Shown in pieces: positions 1 to 11,528 of a stretch of DNA of 64,000 nt. Under the pieces are notes generated by a model. It saw only the letters and a program-made list of their open reading frames with translations. It was not told the origin of the DNA and made no database searches. Positions within the stretch are counted from its first letter, which is position 1, and each line of letters opens with the position of its first letter. The DNA is from Begonia masoniana (lineage: Eukaryota; Streptophyta; Magnoliopsida; Cucurbitales; Begoniaceae): assembly GCA_022432975.1 (NCBI GenBank), contig CM039505.1, forward strand, positions 52,179,749 to 52,243,748, in the 5' to 3' direction. Position numbers and translations under genes: made by a program.

Positions 1-361
1 ATGATATTACTCACACATAGACATGATATACGTATGATGTTTATGTACAAGGAAATTTATAGTTTTACGCGTATCGTATCTCAATTTGGAGATGTATTTC
101 GGCCTCTCCAAATAGACTCTTATGTTACACTAAATTGTTTGAAAACTCGATATAAGTTCAATTCATCGAATTTTATTCGATTTATTTAGTAGCTTACAAA
201 ATTACTATAAAAACACGAACGATTCATGGGATTAGGCGATGTTAAAAATCACGACCTTAAAAAAAAAAAGTAAGTATTTTTCTGGTCGAAAATGGTGAAC
301 TTGTGTAGCATATCTAAGAAACTATATGATATAGCCATTGAACATTTCTTGTTTTGTTCAG

Positions 362-647
362 CTATGTTCTGAATTCCGCCATGGAAGGATGCTCAAACAG
401 GTGGAAAAAGGGGATGGCCGGCTGCCGGGCATTGATGAGAGTCCAAGCAGGCCGGAACAAAAGGCAGGTGGGTTTGGTAATGATGAGTAGATGTTTTACA
501 GCTGAAACTCCATCATCTTCTTTCCGTCATTTTCCAGTTTCATGTCTTCTTCCACTTTCAGGGCTGTCCACTGGACATTGGCTCTTTTCTGCTCCCCATG
601 CCAACCCCTATCATCAATATGCTCACCCAATTCAGACACTTGAATGA
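362..647 (+). CDS. last two exons of an unidentified gene (5' part lies outside the window or was not found)
   Basis: Two consecutive pieces read as exons with matching phases: 362-467, preceded by a CAG acceptor and followed by a GTGGGT donor, and 562-647, preceded by TTTCAG and ending in TGA. The intron is 94 bases. Together they encode a C-terminal tail of about 63 residues: a charged stretch with Arg, Lys, Glu and Pro, then a His/Pro/Tyr-rich end finishing PIQTLE. I do not recognise the family. No signal or membrane segment is visible. I could not find an earlier exon between 1 and 361. The open frame starting with ATG at 354 is in another frame across the first exon and is not supported. 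The support is splice-site and phase agreement only, so this could be a chance arrangement. Confidence 0.4.
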
Positions 648-1153
648 TTTCATTTTTTTGAAGATCCAACTTTTAACTGTCACTAATTGGATAAATTTGT
701 AGCAGTACTCAAATTAAATTCTAACCTATACACGACCCTACGGGTCATAGTCTAAATTGCACTTTACCCTCTAGTTTTGATAGTCGACGGAGTTTTTCAA
801 TGTTATCCAAACATTGTACCCCACCAAGAACATGTTTGTCCAAGGTCTTCATTCAATGTCCTTGTACCAGTCACCAAACAAGCAAATAAATGAACTATTT
901 GACTGTAAATCCAGGTTGGGTATCGTAGGACCTGCCTTTATACTTCCATTTCTTGCCAATTACCACACAGGTTTGCTCTGTTTTTGCTCTGTTCTGCACT
1001 CTCTGAGTATCCGGCCGAACATTTTCAACGAGAGATTATATAAGGTGAAATAAATTATGTTAATACACAGGACATTCTATATAGAGAAGTCAAAAAAGCA
1101 GGAGAAAGAACTGTTATAAGAGGCTATGTAATTTTTCTTTTGAAATTTTCCAA
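648..1153. other. intergenic, 3' flank of two converging genes
   Basis: AT-rich sequence between the putative plus-strand gene end and the stop codon of the minus-strand ABCB1-like gene. It must hold the 3' UTR of the transporter. No further coding signal or repeat was seen. Confidence 0.5.
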
Positions 1154-4100
1154 TTAATTGTCTTCCTCCCGACTGGGTTTGGCCGAGGATGTCGAGCCCG
1201 AAGCAATCCCGATGACTTGGTTATGCGTAAATCTTTGTAGCTGAATCATCCGAGCGTAACACCCGTCCGGATGATTTTTCAAAAGATGCGAATGCGACCC
1301 CTGCTCGGCCACTTTTCCTTCATCGATCACAGCAATAACATGAGCATTTCTGATGGTCGAGAGTCGATGAGCCACGACTATGGTTGTTTTTCCCGAGCAT
1401 GCCCGGTCGAGAGCTTCCTGGACTGATCGCTCGGATTCGGCATCTAATGAACTGGTTGCTTCGTCAAGTAGCATCAGCTCTGCCTTCCTGACCAGAGCTC
1501 TAGCAATGGCGATCCTTTGTTTCTGCCCACCTGATAGTTGAATACCTCTTTCCCCTACAAATGTTTTGTACCCATCAGGCAATGATGATATGAACTTATG
1601 GGCGTTGGCCAGTGTGGCTGCTTCAATTATCTCTGTTTCGGTGGCTGATTCCCGGCCATAAGCAATGTTTTCGTAGATGGTCGAGGCAAACAGGCATGGC
1701 TCCTGAGGAACTATTGCAATGTGCTGTCTGAGGGACTTGAGATTGTATTTTCTGATATCTTTCCCGTCGATCATGACTCGTCCAGATGTCGGCTCGTAGA
1801 ACCTCTGGATTAGTGCAATTACCGAGCTTTTACCGCACCCGCTTGGCCCAACTAGGGCAAGAGTCTTGCCCGAACGAGCCCGGAGAGTGAGGTCGCGGAA
1901 AATCGGGACGTCAGATCGACTCGGGTAAGAAAAGTCGACGTGTTTGAATTCGACTTCGCCTCGTAATCGGTCTTGGACTGGTGTGGCATTTAGATCGTCG
2001 GGTTCAATCTCGGTTTTTCGGTCGAGAAGGTCGAAGACCGAGCGCATGGCTCGACCGCCCTTGATGAAGTCGGGAGCTAAGGTGAGTGTTTCGGCTGCAC
2101 CGTTGGCTGAGACCATGAGGACCATGAAAACCCGAATTGTGTTCGAGAAATCTGATATTCCATGCTTTACGAGCCAAGAAGCATACCAAAGACCAAGAGC
2201 ATACGAAGCATAGAGCAAAAACTGGGCCACGCCGAATCCACTTCCGGCAATCTGTCCTTTCCAAAAGCAGCGCTTTAGAGGAATCTCAAGGTTTGAGGAG
2301 AAAAGACCGACGATTTTCCCCTCGGAATTGAAGGCTGCCACTGTCCTTACGTTGGCTATCGCCTCTCCCGCCAATTGAGTCGCCTTCGCATGAGATGCTT
2401 CAAGATCTCCCGAAAAACCAGTCATAAACATTTTCTGCAGAAAATCCAACGAACACAGAATAAATAACTCTAGTTTTACAAATGTAATCAAGTTCAAAAT
2501 CGGGGGGTCGGGTAAGAAATCTGGTTAAATCACTTCATTAAACGGAAACATGCAATACAAACCTGCAAAACGGTGGCTGCAACAACCACAGGGAAGACAG
2601 CCACGAGGACGAGAGCCAGACGCCATTGCAGCACAAATCCAGCAGTGCAGGCAACTAACATGAGAGCTGTGTTCTGAACAATCACAGAAATCCGATCTCC
2701 AATGGCGGATCTGACATTGTTCGCATCTAGAGCCAACCTAGCTGCAATTCTAGCGCTCTCATTTTCCTCCTGATCGAACCAGGCCATTTCATTTTTTAGC
2801 ACAGCCCCGAGCATTTTCTCCCTCACTCGAGTAGTGAGATTTTCTCCGACAATATCCCAGAAGAAATGCTGCTGTGTGTTGAAGAGCAGAGCTGCTGATG
2901 AGAGCCCAATCAGTAAATAGCAGTACTTCTCTATTTCTCTACTCATGTAAGTATGGCTAGGATTGTAGTAGACACTTAGAACAGCACTAAGAACATATGC
3001 AAAGAAGGCGCTTAAAAACCCACAAACGATGGAGCCGATCGAACCGAGCAGTGCGTAAACCCATTCAGGAGAATTCATTTTCGCAAGGCGCCAGAAGGAG
3101 CTGGCTTGCTCCTTGAACGCAAGCTTTTCGGCCCGATAGCTCGGGTGAGAGATGTCAAGGGAGAGACTAAAATCGGAAGTGGAGAAGTCCGATAGCCGAC
3201 GTGAATAAGGCGATCGCCCATATGACGAATTTCGTGCAATTATAGGTGAACTCACCGAGTTTCTCGCACTGGAAGGTCTACAAAACAAGAAATTGTAACT
3301 AAGCATCGTATTTCTATCGATCATAATCCGAGCAAGTAAAATATCAAATCTACCTTGCACTACTTTTACGAGCGTTGTTGAGAGCGGTTTCGTGAGCCAT
3401 CTCCTGCATTCGGATGAGTTTGGCGTAGGTGCTGTTTTCTCCTCTGGCGATGAGTTCATCGTGCGTCCCGATTTCAGAGACGCTTCCTTGTTGGAGAACG
3501 GCAACGAGATCGGCTTTGCGAATGGTCGAGAGGCGATGGGCAATCACGAGACTTGTCCTCCCGATCATGAACCGATCGAGGGCCTCTTGAACGAGCTTTT
3601 CCGATTCGGAGTCAAGGGCACTGGTCGCCTCGTCTAAGAGCAAGATAGCAGGGTTTTTCAGCATCGCCCGGGCTATAGCGATTCTCTGCTTCTGCCCTCC
3701 GGAAAGCTGCAAGCCTCTCTCCCCCACCTGCCAATTTCAAAATTACACTTCTCACTCTACAACTTTTAGTCCAAAAAACACCAACTCAATGCCATAGTTA
3801 CAAAGTTCTACTCTAAACAACCTGTTAAAATTCGGTGACGGTGTTGCATTTCGTGTTTTTCTTTTTCAGTTATCGTTCGATTTCTAACACAGACAGTAAA
3901 CCCAACGAAAACCAGAAAAAATGGAAGGGCTAACCTGAGTATCATAGCCATCAGGAAGTTTGATGATGAAAGAATGGGCATTGGCAACTCTTGCAGCTTC
4001 TTCTACCTCGAGCTGGTTTGCCTCGGGCCTTCCCAAGAGTATATTCTCTTTAATGGTGGTCGCAAACAGAGCCGGCTCTTGACTGACCAACCCGATTTGC

Positions 4101-6063
4101 TGCCTCAGCCATCTAAGCTTTAACGTCTTTATATTGTGGCCGTCGAGAAGAACGCATCCTTCACAATCCAAAATTATAATTCAACTTCCTCATTTCACCA
4201 AAAGCAAGAAATTTAAGAGGCCTGATGAAGGTGAAGAAGAAGAAGGGATGACCTGAAATCGGGTCGTAAAATCTTTCAATAAGTGAGACTACGGTGCTCT
4301 TCCCGGAACCGCTGCTACCGACCAAAGCTATGGTCTTGCCAGCCGGAACGTTGAGGGAGAAGTCGTTGAGTATTCGTACGTCTGGTCTTGACGGATACGA
4401 GAAATCTATGTTTTTAAGCTCGACTAGTCCTGTTACAGAATCTAATTCCAAACCAGATTCGCTGTTTCGATTGACTGCCGGTTTGTGATCGATTATGCGA
4501 AGAATTTTAGCAGCAGCAACTTTTGCTTTGGCAAATGCAGTCATGCTTGGAATGGATTGGCCTAAAGCCCTGTAATCGGAAGTGATTCGTGAGAAAAAGA
4601 GATTAAATTTGAAGTGAGAATGATAAGACTGCACTTACAGTCCACCTATCATGACGGCAAACATGGTGGCTATGGCTAGGCCGCCGTTGGTGTGGTGGTG
4701 CCTGACCAGATAGCCGCCGTACCAGAGAAGAAGGGCGTAGCAGCAGAAGACGACAAAGTAAGTTGCGCCAAGACCCAACCCTTTTGCAAATCCACTTCTG
4801 TAGCCTAGTCTCTGAGAAACCTTGAGAGCAGCCGAGTAACTTTGTAAGGCTCTTGATTCTCCGACGAACGCCAAAACGACCCGAATTTGAACTATTGTCT
4901 GCAGTTTTGTTCAGAACCAGAGATCCCCAGATGAGATTGAAGCGCAAATACAGTGAAAAGCTCGAGTTTGAAGCGGAAATTGTGCTTTCTGACCTGTTCT
5001 ACGATGTTTCCGGCTTGAGAAAGAGCCTCTTGGCTCTTGGCGGAGAGCTTGGCCAATGTGGTGGCGTGGATAGCTCCGATTACGGCGATGAGAGGAACTA
5101 CGGCCAGAGTGACCAAAGCTAATTGCCAAGCAGCAGTAAAACCCACCACAAAACCAGACACAAAAGTTGCCATATAGTGAATAAAATTACCCAACTGCAA
5201 AAATCATTCAAAAGAATCTTAGTACCAACATCATTTGCCGAAACAAACTCTTTCGGAATCCATTGATTTGCTTTACCTTCTCGCTAATGGCGTCTTGGAC
5301 CATCACTGCATCAGTATTAATGGCGGAAACAACATCGGAGGTTCGAACTTCTGTGTCGAAGAACTGAATGTCTTGGTTTAACGCAGCTTCGAGGTATTTG
5401 ATCCTCATCTTCGTCGATTGCCTCTCACCAGTCCACATCCAACACGAAATCTCTGCAAAAATGAAAATTCCAGTCGGGCTTTTTTTTCATCAGATTATGG
5501 AAGACGATTATTGAAAATGGAAGGGAAGGTCACCTGCCCAGGAAGATGCCCATATGGCAGCTCCGACGACCAGAAAGTAAAATGCATACTGCAAATCAAG
5601 AACAGGAAATGAGAACCAATTTCAATCAATCGCATTTAGAAATTTACTCTCTCACCTTCAAAACTTCCTGCGTCATCTTGTCCAGATTGTTAGCATTCGA
5701 CCCAAAAGAGTTGACAAGATCGGCGAAGAACCGGAGAAACAGAGGCAAAGAACAACCGTGAACGACGGCTCCGGCGGAACCAAGTGCCATCAAAAAGTAA
5801 TCTAAACCGTCGGCGAATCTGAAGAGTTCTCCGAACCCAACTAACGGAACGGTCTCCGGCTTCTCTCCGCTGCCACCTACGCCGCCGTCTACCTTCGGTT
5901 CCCGGCTCTCCATTTCTCCTCCTTTCTCCTTCTCCGCACCCTCCTCGCCTCTTTGAACCTCAGGGTTGCCAGTCGGAGCTGATGAAGAAACGAGCTCAAG
6001 CCCTTGCATTTCGGACCATTTCCACTTCTCAATCGTCTTTATCTCCTCAGAATCTTGTGACAT
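1154..6063 (-). CDS. ABCB1: ABC transporter B family member 1-like (P-glycoprotein, auxin efflux)
   Basis: Full-size ABC transporter (TMD-NBD-TMD-NBD) of the plasma membrane. Its Arabidopsis relative ABCB1/PGP1 exports auxin. Ten exons on the minus strand: 5656-6063, 5534-5588, 5277-5452, 4994-5194, 4639-4898, 4253-4569, 3935-4158, 3354-3727, 2563-3277 and 1154-2434. All have GT/AG borders and joining phases. They sum to 4011 bases, or 1336 residues, against 1286 in Arabidopsis (from memory). Visible motifs are Walker A GSSGSGKS and GPSGCGKS, two LSGGQ signatures, Walker [12 protein letters not shown] and [12 protein letters not shown], and the serine-rich linker [10 protein letters not shown] between the halves. 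The start was set at the ATG at 6063, giving [10 protein letters not shown], because the in-frame upstream extension to 6183 translates a CT microsatellite and looks like 5' UTR. The extra length over Arabidopsis is mostly a Gly/Glu-rich N-terminus. No frame break. Confidence 0.95.
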
Positions 6064-6230
6064 TTGCTCAGCTCCAAGCTTTATTATGGGTAAAGGCCAG
6101 CTCTCAATCTCTCTCTCTCTCTCCCCCTTTATTATCTCACTCAACCTCGCTTTTGAACTCATGTTTTTGACGTTACCCTCCATCTCTCTCTCTCTCTCTC
6201 TCTCCTTTTTTTCTCTCTCTACAGATTTTA
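6064..6230 (-). promoter_or_regulatory. probable 5' UTR of the ABCB1-like gene with CT/GA microsatellites
   Basis: Directly upstream of the chosen start lie two TC runs, at about 6107-6123 and 6184-6205 on the plus strand (GA on the coding strand). GA-rich leaders are common in plant genes. The frame stays open here up to 6183, which creates a start-site ambiguity. No TATA box was assigned. Confidence 0.4.
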
Positions 6231-7660
6231 CTTGCTCATCCTCTTATCTGAGGGAGAGTGAAATACTAGACAATAACAGCCATGACTTCTTTTAACAGTT
6301 AGAATTGGTTTTGTTCCCTTCTTGCTTCCTCTGTAAAAAACACAGAAAGTGACGCATGATTTACAGGATCAGAGAGAAGAACTACCCAGGAGTGAGAAAA
6401 GAGGAGGATTTTTTTCTTCCACCCGACAGAACACACTGTGTGAAAACTTGGAAATTGAGGATTTTTTTTTCCTTTTTTTGACCAAAACAGATTCAGACCT
6501 GCAATATTAAAACAACCCATGATCAAAAAAATCTTTTTTTTTCTTAATTTTTATGGGAAGAAGGTGAAAATGGTCACGTTTTCTCGACTAAACTATGAAT
6601 TTTTATTTAGATTCCCCTCCTACGCATATGATCGACATTAAGAACAACTGATATTTTAATTTAAATAAACTAATTTGACGATGAACAACCTAATCAATGG
6701 TGGAAGCTTTGTCAATTCCTCGATCTTTATCTTCTTCCACAAGTTAAAACCTTGCATAAGAAATTAAATTCGATGGTCAGACACTTCACTCCATTTCTTC
6801 TCTGTCCGTCTGTCTCCTTCAAATCCGGCGACTGACCGTGGACACTATTTACAGACAGGCATTTCCGCCATTAAAGAAGCGAATTCAACCTCCATCCACT
6901 GCTCATATGGTTGACTGGGTAAATCGAAACGTGGGCTCTGCTTTTATCTTGTCAGAAACGAAAACCCTGAAATCAAATTAGTCGCCCTCGGCTCTGTTCA
7001 TACGCTACTCCCCTGCTTCGTTTCCGCCATTAATACAAAGACCAGCTACCAACTAAGACATCCTCCATCCCCCTCTGTGTTTCTTGCAGACCCACATCTC
7101 TGCTCGCCCCTTTTTTTCCGAAATCTAAAAAAAATTAGCTAAATAATTACTCAGTTCTGATTATAACAATCAAATCAGATAGAAAATGAAAACTTTGGCA
7201 GTTGGGTATTAAAAAAGAAAAGAAAAGAAGAGAAGAAGAAGAATTCAATGTAGGATTCCACGAACGATGGTGGGTGATTCTGGCTAAAATAATTGAGATT
7301 CTTTAAAGAAAAAGGACAGCGAATTAAGAGATTTGTTTAGTTTGAAGCCATGTTTGTGGAACAGCTCTGGTAATGGTGGTCTGGTCAGAGTACTAAAAAA
7401 GATTGGCTTATAATTTACGCATATTGAGCAGAGTCTCTGATAAAGAAAGAGACCTGCTTTATCCACGTTTTCGAGTTTAATAAACTCAGTGAGTCAGCTC
7501 CCTTATTATTCTGCCTTCAAAAAAGTATCTGACCTGACCAGACCCCTCTCTTCTTCTTCATATGATCCATTTTTGGGACTAAAGATCTCCAAAATTCTCA
7601 ATTTTCACACTGTTTATATTCGTTAACAAAATAAATCTTAAATTATTGCTAGCTAACAAT
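6231..7660. other. intergenic, upstream of the ABCB1-like gene
   Basis: AT-rich non-coding sequence with T- and A-runs that presumably includes the promoter of the transporter gene. No gene, clear repeat or RNA gene was seen. Confidence 0.4.
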
Positions 7661-7882
7661 TCAATCATTTACAGCCGCGAATGTGGTCTCCCGCGTTTGA
7701 AATAGGTGCAAAACACACTCGAAAATGGGCGACTTTAGCTTCATATGGCCAACCACAGTTAAATGGGATCGCCCGCACTTGAAATGGGTGCAAAATGCAC
7801 TCAATGTGCGGTCGTCCGCACTAAATACGAGAGCAACCACACTCAATATGAGAGCGACCACAAATGTTTTTAGATGAAGCAA
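7661..7882. repeat. degenerate tandem-like repeat, about 78-base spacing
   Basis: Two recognisable copies of a GC-richer phrase, at about 7686-7730 and 7764-7810, each with CCCGC, TTGAAAT(A/G)GGTGCAAAA and CACTC in the same order. Shorter echoes of GAGAGC(A/G)ACCACA follow at about 7830-7865. It stands out from its AT-rich surroundings and has no coding logic. Confidence 0.5.
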
Positions 7883-8488
7883 AACTTGAAGGTTTGTATT
7901 GTTAACGGATGATAGTTTAAGATTTATTTTGTTACAGACCTGTTAGAGTTTTTTTTTAATAATAATAATAAAAAAAAGGGGAATTGGATATCTTTCTCTT
8001 CTTCCACTCTTGCCATACACTGGCGATGGAAAGGTGGGTGTGTGTGTGAGTGAAGGTAAGGCTCCAAGTCCACCACCCACTCCCCACAGTCTCATTTGTC
8101 TGAGTCTTCCCATCGAAGCTGTCTTCCAATATCTCCCCATTTTCCTACTAATTACACTTCCTAATCATGGTGTTTTAAGAATACAATTAGGGTCAATTAT
8201 GTGTGTGTTAACTTTAGAGCATTCATAGTTTTACCAACAAAGTCCTCCTATAAGTTCCCTAATTTTTGGGAGTCTTCGCCTAAACTTGTCTCTAATTCTT
8301 ATGATGAGAAGGTTGAGCTTTTTTATGGTCGAGATAGAATTCGAACTATCTCTTAGGGTGGATCGAATTTTAGCAGGGGATCAACCATTATATCTCCTAG
8401 GAGAGGCTTAAGAATCGCCTAAACACGTTCAACCTGATGTTAATCAAGTGCAGTTCAACTAGTACGACTTGATCATTAGCTATTAATA
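7883..8488. other. intergenic, no gene seen
   Basis: Mixed AT-rich sequence with one GC-richer patch near 8010-8120. Open frames here are short, with no family resemblance. Confidence 0.35.
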
Positions 8489-8720
8489 TGTGGCAGCCCG
8501 TCCTATGAAGTCAATGACGACTCAAGATTCTATTGATTGTGAGGATGCAGCTCATACCAGTGGTGGTACTTAATCTCGCATCGCTTGGAGGAGTAGAATT
8601 GAGTGTTTTATAAGTAGAGTTCTTATTCTTATTTAATACATTGTGTTTTTGGCTAACCCAAAAAATAAATTTGTGCGCGAATCTGGCCAAAAACAGACAA
8701 TATTGTACGGGGAGCACGGG
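8489..8720 (+). mobile_element. TRIM/LTR-like fragment
   Basis: Begins TGTGGCAGCCCGTCC and ends close to GACAATATTGTACGGGGAGCA. A second fragment at about 30087-30212 begins TGTGGCAACCCGTC and ends with the same GACAATATTGTACGGGGAGCA. Shared ends with a variable middle, together with the TGTGGCA start, suggest remnants of one small LTR-type element. I found no target-site duplication, so the limits are approximate. Confidence 0.4.
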
Positions 8721-11330
8721 AGAAACTCCACGTAATCACTTTGTTGTAGAATTCTTGTCAAACTAAAAATTGTTCGAGTTCACTGATCAAGAATTTTTTT
8801 TTGCCAAAACTATAAGCTTGAATTATGGATCTCTTTTATAGAATTCGATCAATGTGGAGATTAATAGAGTTTTGTCGACTCAAGTTCGTTTGGGTCGGGT
8901 CGATGAGCTCCTATTAATGATCTTATTTATAATTTTGCTTTACACGATGAATACACATAAACTTGAGTCGTAAAACTTGTAGACGTGTTTTCGATCTTAT
9001 CTGTCTATGAACTTTTTTTTCAAAAGGGTTTTTTTCTACGTTAAATTTGTTTGTACAACTTCATGTTTTCTTTTTCAATTTATTTGCGTGATTTTTCTAA
9101 CAAGTGAGTCGAATGTGAAATTTACGAAATCGAGAGAGAATATGAGATTCCTCCACCTAAGATGTCCGGAATCATGCGGCTATAATATTGCTACACATTA
9201 TTTGTGACGTATAAGTCCATCAACGTGACAAATATTAGTAGGAATTATTTTGGATAGGTTGGTGGAGAAAGCCTAGTTGAGCCAGCTTCCAGCTGAGTCG
9301 CCGGTCCAGCCATCAGGCAACTCGACAGAAAAACAGGCCAAGAAAGCTAATGGTGCAAAGCTTGCCAAGCAGTGGCCGGCGACTGATCAGAGCTGGTTGA
9401 GCAGTCAGTTCAGTCTTTCTTATCTGTCCACTGTCCATTTTCATCGAGCTCTTCTTCCCCATCTGATCTGATCTCCCTCCTCCGGCACTCTAAAACGGCA
9501 TTATTTCAAGACCCAAAACAGCATTTCATCCAATGATTTCGTTAAAAAATTAGGCGTAAAGTTAAAGGGTCGGTCTGCAAACTTCCATAAAGAAGCTAAA
9601 GTGGGTTCTGCATAAAATTACTATTAAATTCAAACATGATCTGCAAAATTTTGGGAAGAGAGAGAGAGAGAGAGAGAGAGACGACTTTGAAGATTGAAGA
9701 AGTCAAAAAGGAGAGGGATTCTCTCACATAAATTATGGAGACTATAATTATGACTCTTAATCCTAAGGCTTAATTTGAAAATTTGTCATCATACATCATT
9801 GATCATACTCAAGTGCTTACTCAATTACTTCAACTAAAAGTTGTAGCATGTGAACTTATTATGTCACATTTTGTTTGGGTCTCCTCAATCTATCATACAC
9901 TTTAATAATCTGATTACCATTTTGAAAATTAGGTTCATCAAGAGCCCTAAATGATTGAATTTGGCATTTAAGGGTTTTGTTTAGAGTAAATTTGCCCGAT
10001 TTCTAGAGTCTTATAGTGTTCACAGTACAATATTATCTGCTTTGGCATGAATTTGCACGAATTTATTCTTAGAGTAGTCCAAAACACGTTGTACTAGGTA
10101 ATAATGATAACTCTACTAATAAATCATTTATTTTTTACTCTCTCCAGCGATTTGAGATTATGCTTCTCCATTGCTATCGACTTTGCCACGTTACTTTACT
10201 TTCTAATTTGCCGTTGACATGGCGACCAACCCAAACTTTGTGACACATTACCTCAAAGTCATCACCCACTATCCCATATAAATAACTATATAATATAAAA
10301 TTAAACAATTTCCCTACAAATAATTAATTCCAAGATAGAAATTCAACAACAACAATTGAAAAAAAGGGTATTTTATGAGACAGAAGCCTCGTGCTTGGTG
10401 TTTGAATATCTCTAAAAAGTTGCCTACGACGCTCTTGTCTTCTCAATTCTCTTCCATAATAAACCCTAACCTATGAACTCTACAATCCCGACTTGTTTGA
10501 TCTGCAGATTCTGTGTCCAAACTGTTTAGATTTTTTGTTTAAACAAGATCAGACAGCTTTCTAAGCTTTAATAATTCACCAAACCTCATTTAGGAGTTAA
10601 TGATGATGAGTTGGAAGAGGAGAAAATGAGTGACAAAGAGAAAACATTTAAACCTAAACGAGATTTTATCAACAGTAGCATACTCGTAGGTCATAAATGG
10701 AGTACTGGTTCGATGAAAGTGGGTGGGATAGGAAGACTTTTCATGTCATCTCTCTATCAGTTTTGCTCAAAAATTCAAGTCATTCAACCATTGATTATCC
10801 CTCGAAGAAACAACATTTTGATACCCCTGGTATATTCTTTGTCATCGATAAAAACTCATCTCTAGTACGATATTATTGCTTTAATTCAATATCACACGAT
10901 TTTTTTATTAGGTTTTATCTCAAAACATATCGTAATATTTTAGATAGGGTTCTTATCTTTGAATCACTCAACTTAACCATATATATATTTTTCAAAGTAA
11001 AGTGCATGTTAACATTTTTACTTAAAAGTGAAGAACAAGTAGGTCATTGAACTATTGAACTTTTTTGCTAGGCAAATAAGTCAATGCACTTAATGAAATT
11101 AGTAATCAAGTCCTCGTCTTTAAGTGCATGATTTTAGCAAGCACATTATTTGCAAAGGAAATTTTTGCAAATCATACTAAGATCTAGAGGCCGAAATCTC
11201 CTCTAGAAATCGCCTCTTTTGCCAAAATTGCAACTTCTTTTATATGAAAATCACCCAACGAAGAAGATAGAAAACGTCACATAAACAAAAAACGTGACTA
11301 CATTGACAACATAACTTAACAATGGTTATT
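8721..11330. other. intergenic, no gene seen
   Basis: AT-rich non-coding DNA. It contains a GA microsatellite at about 9658-9682. It also contains a copy of a recurrent phrase near 10020-10095 (ACAATATTATCTG ... GCACGAATTTATTC) that is echoed near 13917-13952 and 55164-55200, probably old retroelement debris. A 200-base GC-richer patch at 9280-9490 has an open frame but no recognisable protein. Confidence 0.35.
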
Positions 11331-11338
11331 AATTACTA

Positions 11339-11528
11339 AGAGTAATACTAAGTGTATTCTCTTATTTCACTTTTTAAAAAAATTTATTGATGTGTCATAT
11401 AATTATTGGTGTAATTAATGTAATAAATTATTTTTTATAATTTATTAACACTAATTATACCAATACTTATTTTTAACGTCAGCAAGTTTTTAAAAAAAGT
11501 AAAATAAGAGAGTACACCTAACATTGTT
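11339..11528. mobile_element. small AT-rich MITE with terminal inverted repeats
   Basis: The left end (about 11345-11390) reads AGTGTATTCTCTTATTT then CACTTTTTAAAAA. The right end (about 11480-11525) is its near reverse complement, with GTAAAATAAGAGAGTACAC. The centre is AT-rich and partly palindromic around TTGGTGTAATTAATGTAATAAA. Related copies sit at about 21115-22075, where one is split by a larger element, and as a half copy at 42550-42632. Confidence 0.6.

Noticed and set aside
354..647. A 97-residue protein starting at ATG 354
   Set aside because: It runs through a good intron in a different frame from the splice-consistent exons and shows no domain.
5644..6183. A longer N-terminus for the ABCB1-like protein starting at 6183
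   Set aside because: The extra 40 residues include a translated GA microsatellite (GEREREIE), and the later ATG at 6063 looks like the natural start.
7661..7882. A CRISPR-like array
   Set aside because: There are too few copies, they are imperfect, and this is plant nuclear DNA.
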